Under the pieces are notes generated by a model. The model was not told where the DNA came from, made no database searches, and saw only the letters and a list, made by a program, of their open reading frames with translations. DNA of 6,743 nt from an uncultured Oscillibacter sp. (GTDB lineage Bacteria > Bacillota > Clostridia > Oscillospirales > Oscillospiraceae): assembly GCF_910587525.1 (NCBI RefSeq), contig NZ_CAJULS010000125.1:1-6743 (forward strand), written 5' to 3'. This document shows, in pieces, positions 1-5,487 of the stretch. Each line of letters opens with the position of its first letter. Positions within the stretch are counted from its first letter, which is position 1. The position numbers were made by a program, and so were the translations under genes.

Positions 1-749
1 ATGATGAACTGGCCCCGCTCCAGCTTGGCGATGGCGTCCTGGAGGTCGTGGCACTCGTGGTCGGAGTATACCCCGGCGGCGATGTAGGCGTTGAGGTCGT
101 TGCCTATGAGGTCCGGAGCGTGGCCGTCAATCTTCTTGTGGTGGGCCTGGGCCGCCACGATCTTCTCCACCGGCTGGTCGTCTCCGGCGATGATGCCCAC
201 AAAATTCATCATCTCCGCCAGACCCTGGACCCGGGGATGGTCATAGAAGGAGTCAATGGCCCGGTAGTCCAGCACCGCGCCGGACTCGTCCAGAGGTGTG
301 GCCGGGACGCAGGAGGGCAGCATGAACCGCACGTCCACCGGCAGGTCCTCCGTCGCCTGGAGCATGTACTCAATGCCGTCAGTGCCCATGACGTTGGCGA
401 TCTCGTGGGGGTCGGTGACCACGGTGGTGGTGCCGTGGGGCAGCACGGCCTTCACAAACTCCCGGGGGGAGACCAGAGAACTCTCCAAGTGGATGTGGGC
501 ATCCAGGAAGCCGGGGAGGACGATCCTGCCGGCGCAGTCCACCTCCGTTTTGCCGGAGTAGTTCCCCATGCCCACGATGAGCCCCTCCGCCACGGCAATA
601 TCGGCGGTGCAGAGCCGGTTGGCAAACACATTGACATAGACGGCGTTTTTCAGCACCAGGTCCGCCGGCTCCCGTCCGGCGGCGGAGTCGATGATGCGGC
701 GCTTTTTCATAAGCTTCCGGTTGATCTTGCCCGCGTAACTCTCAGACAT
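1..749 (-). CDS. ade: Adenine deaminase, N-terminal part (runs off left edge)
   Basis: Adenine deaminase hydrolyses adenine to hypoxanthine and ammonia in purine salvage; it is a cytosolic metal-dependent amidohydrolase. The visible 249 residues start MSESYAGKIN and stay open to the window edge; the family is usually about 570-600 residues, so more than half is missing. Seen motifs: the strand PGFLDAHIHLESS with metal-binding H85 and H87, HGTTTVVTDPHEIANVMG (about 105-122), GLAEMMNF (E179), DGHAP (H210) and SDHEC (H231). This order is typical of Ade rather than of other amidohydrolases such as dihydroorotase. The ATG at 749 is preceded by AAGGAG seven bases upstream (757-762 on the plus strand). 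A candidate promoter and an AT-rich dyad lie upstream. No defect is seen in the visible part. Confidence 0.95.
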   Translation of the reverse strand, partial: MSESYAGKINRKLMKKRRIIDSAAGREPADLVLKNAVYVNVFANRLCTADIAVAEGLIVGMGNYSGKTEVDCAGRIVLPGFLDAHIHLESSLVSPREFVKAVLPHGTTTVVTDPHEIANVMGTDGIEYMLQATEDLPVDVRFMLPSCVPATPLDESGAVLDYRAIDSFYDHPRVQGLAEMMNFVGIIAGDDQPVEKIVAAQAHHKKIDGHAPDLIGNDLNAYIAAGVYSDHECHDLQDAIAKLERGQFI

Positions 750-778
750 GGGACCACTCCTTCTCAATATTGATCTAC

Positions 779-817
779 TATTATTTTAGCTTATATCGAA
801 CATAAACTAAAATAATA
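779..817 (-). promoter_or_regulatory. AT-rich 16-bp dyad in the ade leader (possible operator or 5' mRNA hairpin)
   Basis: Bases 779-794 and 802-816/817 are inverted copies separated by a 7-base loop (795-801), with one imperfect position (790/806). In the minus-strand transcript that position is a G-U wobble, so the RNA stem would be 16 bp with no mismatch; in the plus strand it is a C-A mismatch. The dyad lies between the predicted transcription start (about 821) and the ade start codon, where either a repressor site or a 5' stabilising hairpin could act. Its loop contains CGAAC followed by AT, which resembles the core of the PurR PurBox of Bacillus. The second, inverted PurBox expected about 17 bases away is not seen, so that link is weak. 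Confidence 0.5.
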
Positions 818-827
818 TATTGTGAGT

Positions 828-856
828 AGTATACAACAAAAGCGGGTAGTTGTCCA
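828..856 (-). promoter_or_regulatory. Candidate sigma-A promoter of ade
   Basis: On the minus strand, TGGACA (851-856, five of six matches to TTGACA) is followed by exactly 17 bases and then TATACT (828-833, five of six matches to TATAAT). The predicted start of transcription is near 821, giving a leader of about 70 bases before the ade ATG at 749. The surrounding DNA is clearly more AT-rich than the genes. This is a pattern match only. Confidence 0.55.
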
Positions 857-884
857 CAATATTTTGAAAAAATAGCAAAAAATA

Positions 885-980
885 CCGGGCTCTGCATAAT
901 AGCCGCAGGGGCCGCAAGCGGACCTCCTTGAAAACCGGCCGCCGGTTTTCAAGGGCTTTGGTTATATTGACAGGGCCCGG
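885..980. other. Structured intergenic segment, possible three-way-junction RNA or dispersed repeat
   Basis: Bases 885-894 can pair with 971-980 over ten positions (nine Watson-Crick, one U-G at 891/974), closing a segment that contains the strong hairpin 926-954 and a weaker stem between about 907 and 925. On the plus strand the imperfect positions (891/974 and 925/955) become U-G wobbles, while on the minus strand they are mismatches, which slightly favours plus-strand RNA. No clear plus-strand promoter was found in front of it, and neither strand shows a U-run that would make it a terminator. It lies between the kinase stop codon and the ade promoter. It could be a non-coding RNA, a dispersed intergenic repeat, or chance folding of GC-rich DNA. 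Confidence 0.35.
926..954. repeat. Perfect 13-bp inverted repeat with 3-base loop
   Basis: The arm CCTTGAAAACCGG (926-938) is repeated exactly inverted as CCGGTTTTCAAGG (942-954) around the loop CCG. As RNA it would make a very stable hairpin from either strand. Neither side is followed by a T-run, so it is not a standard intrinsic terminator, although it could still end or stabilise the 3' end of the prfC-regulator-kinase message, which reads through here on the minus strand. Confidence 0.8.
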
Positions 981-1061
981 CAGGAGAATTTTAGAGCAAT
1001 TTCCCAAAATACTGAGAAAAGTTCAGCGGTCCGGGAAAGGCATATCCGCGTTGCCGTCCTT

Positions 1062-1079
1062 GGCGGGCGTCAGCCCGCC
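1062..1079. repeat. GC-rich 7-bp hairpin downstream of the kinase gene
   Basis: GGCGGGC (1062-1068) and GCCCGCC (1073-1079) are perfect inverted copies around GTCA. It lies 52 bases beyond the stop codon of the histidine kinase in the direction of transcription. No T-run follows on either strand, so a Rho-independent terminator cannot be claimed; it may help transcript ending or protect the 3' end. The surrounding 980-1130 contains nothing else I can assign. Confidence 0.5.
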
Positions 1080-1130
1080 TATGTCCTCCGCCTTGCTCTG
1101 CATTCCCCGTCCACGTTTCCTCTTTTCTCA

Positions 1131-2066
1131 TTATTTCTGGGAACTGCTCTCAGTTCTGGGCAGGAAGAGGGAGAACTTGGCTCCCTTTCCCGGCTTGGAA
1201 AAGACCCGGACATAGCCACCCTGGCTCTCGGCGATCTGCCGGGTCAGGTACAGCCCGATGCCCACGCCGTCCGTGTTCCAGGTGTCCGCGGAACGGTAGA
1301 ACCGCTGAAAGATCTTGGCCTGCTCCGCTTCGGGGACGCCGGGGCCGGTGTCGGTGACGTTAATCCGGCAGAACAGCTCGTAGGAGACGGCCTGGAGGGT
1401 GACGGCGCCGCCGGGAGGCGTGTACTTTACGGCGTTGTCCAGCAGGCAGCACAGGGCCTCCGCCGTCCACTTGGGGTCAAACACCGCAATGACTTCCCCC
1501 GCCGGGACCAGGGTGAGGATCACGCCCTTTTCCGCTGCCCGGGGGGTGAACTGGGCGGCGCAGTCCTCCAGCACCGGGGCCAGGAGCGACAGCCGGGGGT
1601 GCAGGACCAGTACCCCGGTTTCCAGCCGGGAGGTCTTTACCAGGGCGTCGATGAGGGTCCGGAGCTTCTCCGTCTGGCTCTCCAGGGCGGCGAGACAGTC
1701 CCGGCCCTCCGGGGGCAGGGGCTGCTCCCCCAGCAGCTGGGCGTAGAGCAGAACGTTAGCGATAGGGGTCTTGGTCTGGTGGGAGATGTCAGCGATGAGG
1801 GCTTTGATCCGGTCCCGCTCCGCCTGGGTCCCCCGGGCCTTGGCGGCGGAGGCGGCCAGGTACTGGGCCAGCCGGACCTCCAAAGCGGAGAGGCGGCTCT
1901 CGTCAAAAACCTCTTCCCGAAAGGTTCCCTGGATGGCCCTGTCCAGCATGTCGTCCAAATGTCTGTAGATGCGGCGGAGGCGGAGCCGGTCCCACAGGAC
2001 CAGGGCGGCCGCCAGCACCGGCGGCAGGAGGATCCAACTGTCTGATATATGATTCATACCGGTCAT
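1131..2066 (-). CDS. Two-component sensor histidine kinase, short, single membrane span
   Basis: This 311-residue protein autophosphorylates on histidine and should pass the phosphate to the regulator encoded just upstream. A single hydrophobic stretch (about residues 11-25) anchors it and is followed by the basic WDRLRLRRIYR, so the kinase faces the cytoplasm; there is no extracellular sensor domain. The HisKA region carries SHQTKTPIAN with phospho-accepting H96. The ATPase domain shows the N box LLDNAVKYTPPGG (N211), DTGPGVPE (about 239-246), the F box IFQRFYR and the G2 box GVGIGLYL (about 267-274). The chosen ATG overlaps the regulator's stop as ATGA, implying translational coupling. An ATG three codons later (2057) is also possible, since AGGA is better spaced for it. 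The signal is unknown; no transporter of the BceAB kind is adjacent. Confidence 0.92.
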   Translation of the reverse strand: MTGMNHISDSWILLPPVLAAALVLWDRLRLRRIYRHLDDMLDRAIQGTFREEVFDESRLSALEVRLAQYLAASAAKARGTQAERDRIKALIADISHQTKTPIANVLLYAQLLGEQPLPPEGRDCLAALESQTEKLRTLIDALVKTSRLETGVLVLHPRLSLLAPVLEDCAAQFTPRAAEKGVILTLVPAGEVIAVFDPKWTAEALCCLLDNAVKYTPPGGAVTLQAVSYELFCRINVTDTGPGVPEAEQAKIFQRFYRSADTWNTDGVGIGLYLTRQIAESQGGYVRVFSKPGKGAKFSLFLPRTESSSQK

Positions 2067-2767
2067 AATCCTGTCTGTTTTTCCGGCCGGAGAGGGTCCG
2101 CCCATGTGTAGCCGATGCCGTAGACGGTTTTCAGATACTGGGGTCTGGAGGGGGTGTCCTCCAGCTTGTCCCGCAGGCGCTTTACCGTGACGGACAGGGC
2201 GTTTTCGTCCACGTACTCCGCGCCGTCATTCCACACCCGGTCCACCAGGACGGCCCGGGGCAGGGTGCGGCCCTGGTTTTCTACCAGCAGCCGCAGAAGC
2301 TTCTGCTCCGTTTTGCTCAGCTCCACCAGAGCGCCGTCTTTTCGGAACTCCATCCGGCCAAAGTCAAAGGCAAAGGGACCCAGGACGGTCCGGTCCGCCG
2401 GGGCTGGCCCTCCCCGGCGCAGCTGGGCATTGACCCGGGCCCGCAGCACCGCCAGGGAGAAGGGCTTGGTAATATAGTCGTCCGCACCGGACTCCAGCCC
2501 GGTGACGATGTCCGTCTCCATGTCGTTGGCGGTGAGGAGGATGATGGGCAGGGTAGAGGACTGCCGGATCTGCCGCAGCAGCTCCAGCCCGTTGCCGTCG
2601 GGCAGGTTAATATCCAGAATCAGCAGGCCGAAGGCCTGGGATACCAGCGCCGCCTGGGTCTCGGCCAGGGTGCGGCAGAGAACGGCCTCCAGCTCCGGGT
2701 GCTGAAGGGCCAGCCGGATGCCTTCTCCCAGGGCGATGTCGTCTTCCACAATCAGGATGCGCCTCAT
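2063..2767 (-). CDS. OmpR-family DNA-binding response regulator
   Basis: A 234-residue transcription regulator, the partner of the overlapping kinase gene. The receiver domain (about 1-120) shows the acidic pair E8-D9-D10, phospho-acceptor D52 in LILDINLPDGNG, T79 in LLTAND and K101 in YITKPF. The C-terminal winged helix (about 133-228) includes LSKTEQKLLRLLVEN, VDENALSVTVKRLRDKL and the end motif LKTVYGIGYTW, typical of OmpR/PhoB. The start at 2767 gives the classic MRRILIVEDD beginning and has AGAGGGG a suitable distance upstream; a longer reading to 2911 would only run through the end of prfC. The prfC stop is 14 bases upstream, so the ribosome site sits right after that stop. The regulated genes cannot be told from this window. 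Confidence 0.95.
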   Translation of the reverse strand: MRRILIVEDDIALGEGIRLALQHPELEAVLCRTLAETQAALVSQAFGLLILDINLPDGNGLELLRQIRQSSTLPIILLTANDMETDIVTGLESGADDYITKPFSLAVLRARVNAQLRRGGPAPADRTVLGPFAFDFGRMEFRKDGALVELSKTEQKLLRLLVENQGRTLPRAVLVDRVWNDGAEYVDENALSVTVKRLRDKLEDTPSRPQYLKTVYGIGYTWADPLRPEKQTGL

Positions 2768-2781
2768 GGTGATTCCCCTCT

Positions 2782-4362
2782 TTACACGGAGAGCGAGTCC
2801 GCCAGCTCCAGCCCGGGGTTGTGCTTGGTGAGGAAGCCCACGCTCCACTCGCCGCCAAAGGCCACCAGAAGCCTCTCCCGGAAGTCCTCCAGAATGGCGG
2901 AGCCGGTGCACAGCACCAGGTCCTCCGGCTTGCAGGGGCAGGCCGTGATGAGCCGCAGGTGGTCGTAGGGCAGGCCCGTCATATACAGGTCCACGCCGTA
3001 CTCGGACTTCATCCGGTACTCGAACACGTCAAACTGCAGCGTGCCCACCACGCCCACGATGACCTCCTCCATGCCGGCGCCGGGGAGCTTGAAGATCTGG
3101 ATGGCGCCCTCCTGGGCGATCTGCTCCGTGCCCTTAATAAACTGCTTGCGCTTCATGGTGTCCTTGGGGGCCACCCGCATAAAGTGCTCCGGCTCGAAGG
3201 TGGGGATGCCGGAGTAGCGGAACTTCTTTCCCGGCACAGTGACGGTGTCACCAATGGCGAAGAGGCCCGGGTCAAACACGCCGATGATATCTCCGGCGTA
3301 GGCCTCCTCCACGATCTCCCGCTCCGCGGCCATCATCTGCTGGGGCTGGCTCAGGCGCAGTTTCTTGCCGCTCTGGACGTGGAAATACTCCGTGTCCCGC
3401 TGGAACTTTCCGGAGCAGATGCGCATGAAGGCCAGCCGGTCCCGGTGGGCCTTGTTCATGTTGGCCTGGATTTTGAAGACGAAGGCGGAGAAGTTCTGGG
3501 AGAACACGTCCACCTCCCCCTGGTCGGACACCCGGCTCAGGGGAGCGGTGGTCATGCGCAGAAACTCCTCCAGAAACGGTTCCACGCCGAAGGTGGTGAG
3601 AGCGGAGCCGAAGAACACCGGGGACAGCGAGCCGTTTCGCACGGCCTCCAGTTCAAACTCCCGCCCGGCCCCCAGCAGCTCCACCTCCTCCCGCAGCGCG
3701 GCGGCCCTGGCCTGGCCGATTATGCCCTCCAGGCCGGGATCGTCCAGGGCGATCTCGGCGGAGCGGACCTTCTTGCCCCGCTCCTCGGCCTGGAAGAAGA
3801 GGATGCGCTGCTTTTCCCGGTCGTAGACGCCCTGGAATTCCTTTCCGCAGCCGATGGGCCAGTTGACGGCATAGGTGTCGATACCCAGCTCCCGCTCCAC
3901 CTCCTCACACAGCTCCAGCGGGTCCCGGGTTTCCCGGTCCATCTTGTTGATGAAGGTAAAGATCGGGATGCGCCGCAGGGCGCAGACCTTGAAGAGCTTC
4001 CGGGTCTGGGGCTCCACGCCCTTGGCCCCGTCGATGACCATGACGGCGCTGTCCGCCGCCATCAGGGTGCGGTAGGTGTCCTCGGAGAAGTCCTGGTGGC
4101 CGGGGGTGTCCAGGATGTTGATGCAAAAGCCGCCATGCTGGAACTGCATGACGGAAGAGGTGACGGAGATGCCCCTCTGCTTCTCAATCTCCATCCAATC
4201 GGATGTGGCGGCCCGGGCCCGCTTGCCCTTGACCTCCCCGGCCTGGGCGATGGCCCCGCCGTAGAGCAGGAATTTTTCCGTCAGCGTGGTTTTGCCGGCG
4301 TCGGGGTGGGAGATGATGGCGAAGGTGCGCCGCCGGGAGATTTCAGAGCGGTAGTCAGACAT
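2782..4362 (-). CDS. prfC: Peptide chain release factor 3 (RF3)
   Basis: RF3 is a translational GTPase that removes RF1/RF2 from the ribosome after peptide release and helps quality control after mismatches. The protein is 526 residues, the usual length. GTPase motifs: G1 SHPDAGKTT (18-26), G2 QRGISVTSS (about 62-70), G3 DTPGHQDF (85-92), G4 NKMD (139-142). The phrases RARAATSDWMEIEKQRG and PIGCGKEFQGVYD are typical of RF3 rather than EF-G or LepA, followed by domain 2 (about 295-385) and the RF3 C-terminal domain ending near GFLTKHNPGLELADSLSV. The ATG at 4362 has a strong GGAGGT ribosome site. It is the first gene of a run with the two-component pair and diverges from the cysteine operon. 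Nothing is missing or broken. Confidence 0.97.
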   Translation of the reverse strand: MSDYRSEISRRRTFAIISHPDAGKTTLTEKFLLYGGAIAQAGEVKGKRARAATSDWMEIEKQRGISVTSSVMQFQHGGFCINILDTPGHQDFSEDTYRTLMAADSAVMVIDGAKGVEPQTRKLFKVCALRRIPIFTFINKMDRETRDPLELCEEVERELGIDTYAVNWPIGCGKEFQGVYDREKQRILFFQAEERGKKVRSAEIALDDPGLEGIIGQARAAALREEVELLGAGREFELEAVRNGSLSPVFFGSALTTFGVEPFLEEFLRMTTAPLSRVSDQGEVDVFSQNFSAFVFKIQANMNKAHRDRLAFMRICSGKFQRDTEYFHVQSGKKLRLSQPQQMMAAEREIVEEAYAGDIIGVFDPGLFAIGDTVTVPGKKFRYSGIPTFEPEHFMRVAPKDTMKRKQFIKGTEQIAQEGAIQIFKLPGAGMEEVIVGVVGTLQFDVFEYRMKSEYGVDLYMTGLPYDHLRLITACPCKPEDLVLCTGSAILEDFRERLLVAFGGEWSVGFLTKHNPGLELADSLSV

Positions 4363-4406
4363 AGTACCTCCATGCGCCGCAAGGGCGCTTTCAAAAAGTT
4401 CAGCAG

Positions 4407-4422
4407 GCCCCGGGACCGGGGC
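4407..4422 (-). repeat. Small GC hairpin in the prfC leader
   Basis: GCCCCG (4407-4412) and CGGGGC (4417-4422) form a perfect 6-bp stem with a 4-base loop between the candidate prfC promoter and its ribosome site. It may be incidental in GC-rich DNA; no known leader element was recognised. Confidence 0.35.
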
Positions 4423-4440
4423 GGAAAATACAGCCTATTC

Positions 4441-4469
4441 AATGTACCACAGGAAGCTGGGATTTGCAA
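4441..4469 (-). promoter_or_regulatory. Weak candidate promoter for prfC and the two-component genes
   Basis: On the minus strand TTGCAA (4464-4469), a 17-base spacer and TACATT (4441-4446) lie 80-110 bases before the prfC ATG, with TG placed one base ahead of the -10 as in extended -10 promoters. Each hexamer matches only four of six consensus positions, so this is tentative. It would be back to back with the cysE promoter, the two -35 boxes being about 45 bases apart. Confidence 0.35.
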
Positions 4470-4512
4470 GGGGAATGGACGGCGGCGCCGGGGTCCGGCG
4501 GGGAAAAATTTC

Positions 4513-4541
4513 TTGACACGCCCCGGGAATCCTGCTAATAT
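4513..4541 (+). promoter_or_regulatory. Promoter of the cysteine T-box operon
   Basis: A perfect TTGACA (4513-4518) is followed by 17 bases and TAATAT (4536-4541), with TG one base ahead (4533-4534) making an extended -10. A perfect TATAAT also occurs at 4539-4544, but its spacing of 20 is less good. Transcription should begin near 4548, just ahead of the T-box stem I. Confidence 0.75.
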
Positions 4542-4547
4542 AATGAA

Positions 4548-4775
4548 CCATAAAAACTGCATAGCGCGATGAACGGAAAGAGTAACAGAAGCTCCAAGGA
4601 CCAGAGAGGGCGCGTCACCGGCTGAGAGCGTGCCTGCGGCGGAGACTGTGAAAGTGCATCCGGGAGCGAGGGGATGCCCCGTCCGGCCCGCGTCAAGGGC
4701 TTTTGAGTGAGAAATGAGAGTGGAACCGCGATTCGTCGCCTCTTGTGCCGTCTGGTGCAGGAGGCGCTTTATTTT
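4548..4775 (+). promoter_or_regulatory. T-box riboswitch, specifier UGC (cysteine)
   Basis: The leader binds uncharged tRNA-Cys and then lets transcription continue into cysE. Seen elements in order: a lower stem I pairing CGGA (4574-4577) with TCCG (4659-4662); the AGAGTA side of the specifier loop (about 4579-4584); upper stem pairings ACAG/CTGT (4585-4588 with 4646-4649) and CTCC/GGAG (4592-4595 with 4641-4644); and a specifier loop GAAAGTGCA with UGC at 4655-4657 followed by the usual purine. Two short hairpins then follow (about 4670-4680 and 4686-4700). The antiterminator has the T-box bulge TGGAACC (4721-4727), flanked by GAGAG/CTCTT (4716-4720 with 4740-4744) and GCG/CGC (4728-4730 with 4737-4739). 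The cysteine specifier agrees with cysE and cysS downstream. The 5' boundary is estimated. Confidence 0.96.
4737..4775 (+). terminator. T-box intrinsic terminator
   Basis: CGCCTCTTGTGCC (4737-4749) pairs with GGTGCAGGAGGCG (4754-4766) in a 13-bp stem including three G-U pairs, with loop GTCT, followed by CTTTATTTT. The 5' arm (4737-4744) is the same stretch that forms the 3' side of the antiterminator, so the two folds exclude each other: the terminator forms when tRNA-Cys is charged. Confidence 0.9.
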
Positions 4776-4824
4776 GGCTCTTGGGGCATGTTCCCAACCG
4801 CCCTTTTCGATAGGAGCTTTTGCC

Positions 4825-5487
4825 ATGGAAGAATATACCCCCCGGGCCGCGGGCCTTCTGGAGGCCTATCAGCGCCGGGACCCCGCCGCCCGCAGCAAGC
4901 TGGAGATTCTACTGCTCTACCCCGGCGTCCACGCCGTCTTTTACCACCGTGTTGCCCACTGGCTCTACTGCCATAAGCTGAAATTCCCGGCCCGCTGCGT
5001 CTCCCAGTGGAGCCGCTTCTGGACCGGCATCGAGATTCACCCCGGGGCCCAAATCGGCCGCCGTCTGGTAATCGACCACGGCTGCGGCATCGTCATCGGC
5101 GAGACCGCCGAGATCGGGGACGACTGCCTGATCTACCACGGCGTCACCCTGGGGGGCACCGGCAAGGACCAGGGCAAGCGCCACCCCACCATCGGGAACA
5201 ACGTGCTGATCTCCTGCGGGGCCAAGGTGCTGGGCCCCTTCAAGGTGGGGGATAATGCCCGCATCGCCGCCAACGCCGTGGTGCTCACCGGGGTCCCGGA
5301 GGGGGCCACCGCCGTGGGTATCCCCGCCAAGGTGGTCCGCATCGCCGGACAGACCGCCCACTTCGCCGACGAGGTGGACCAGACCAGCGTGGAGGACCCC
5401 ACCCAGAAAATGCTGGAGATTCTCTCCTCCCGGCTGGACCTGTTGGAAAAGCTGCTGGATGAGAAGTTTCTGGAGGAGAAGGTATAA
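4825..5487 (+). CDS. cysE: Serine O-acetyltransferase
   Basis: Transfers acetyl from acetyl-CoA to serine, making O-acetylserine, the precursor to which sulfide is added to give cysteine. The 220-residue protein has a short helical N-terminal part, then a left-handed beta-helix of hexapeptide repeats (about 68-190). Visible signature: IEIHPGAQIG, IDHGCGIVIGETAEIG (H85, the likely catalytic base), LGGTGKDQGKRHP (H120), and AVGIPAKVV. It is shorter than the 273-residue E. coli enzyme, like many Gram-positive CysE/EpsC forms. The C-terminal tail after about residue 195 is a predicted helix rich in L and E that ends in valine, not the isoleucine with which E. coli CysE docks into CysK. AGGAG lies eight bases or so before the ATG. 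It is the first gene after the cysteine T-box; its stop overlaps the next start. Confidence 0.96.
   Translation: MEEYTPRAAGLLEAYQRRDPAARSKLEILLLYPGVHAVFYHRVAHWLYCHKLKFPARCVSQWSRFWTGIEIHPGAQIGRRLVIDHGCGIVIGETAEIGDDCLIYHGVTLGGTGKDQGKRHPTIGNNVLISCGAKVLGPFKVGDNARIAANAVVLTGVPEGATAVGIPAKVVRIAGQTAHFADEVDQTSVEDPTQKMLEILSSRLDLLEKLLDEKFLEEKV

Noticed and set aside
48..773. A 241-codon open frame on the plus strand opposite ade
   Set aside because: It is antisense to a well-supported adenine deaminase frame and gives a protein with no recognisable family motif.
926..954. Resemblance of the CTTGAAAACCGG arm to a serine tRNA anticodon arm
   Set aside because: No acceptor, D or T arm can be found around it, so it is not a tRNA or a recognisable tRNA fragment.
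967..996. A perfect TTGACA at 967-972 on the plus strand as a promoter for a plus-strand RNA
   Set aside because: No acceptable -10 box follows at 16-18 bases; the best candidates match poorly.
807..1007. A small minus-strand frame of 66 codons in the ade-kinase gap, with an internal AAGGAGG before a TTG
   Set aside because: The frame runs through the palindrome and the ade promoter, resembles no known peptide and has no convincing start; the AAGGAGG is part of the hairpin arm and the bases after it.
889..1103. A nine-base direct repeat (GCTCTGCAT at 889-897 and 1095-1103) that could be a target-site duplication around a small mobile element
   Set aside because: There are no matching terminal inverted repeats at the inner edges, and a nine-base match is not rare enough in a region of this size.
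2063..2911. A longer response regulator starting at 2911
   Set aside because: The extra 48 residues overlap the end of prfC and are not receiver-like; the start at 2767 has a ribosome site and the normal N-terminus.
2821..4572. A 583-codon open frame on the plus strand opposite prfC
   Set aside because: It is the antisense shadow of a GC-rich, clearly conserved RF3 gene; its product is low-complexity and rich in G, H and L with no recognisable domain, and its end overlaps the cysE promoter.
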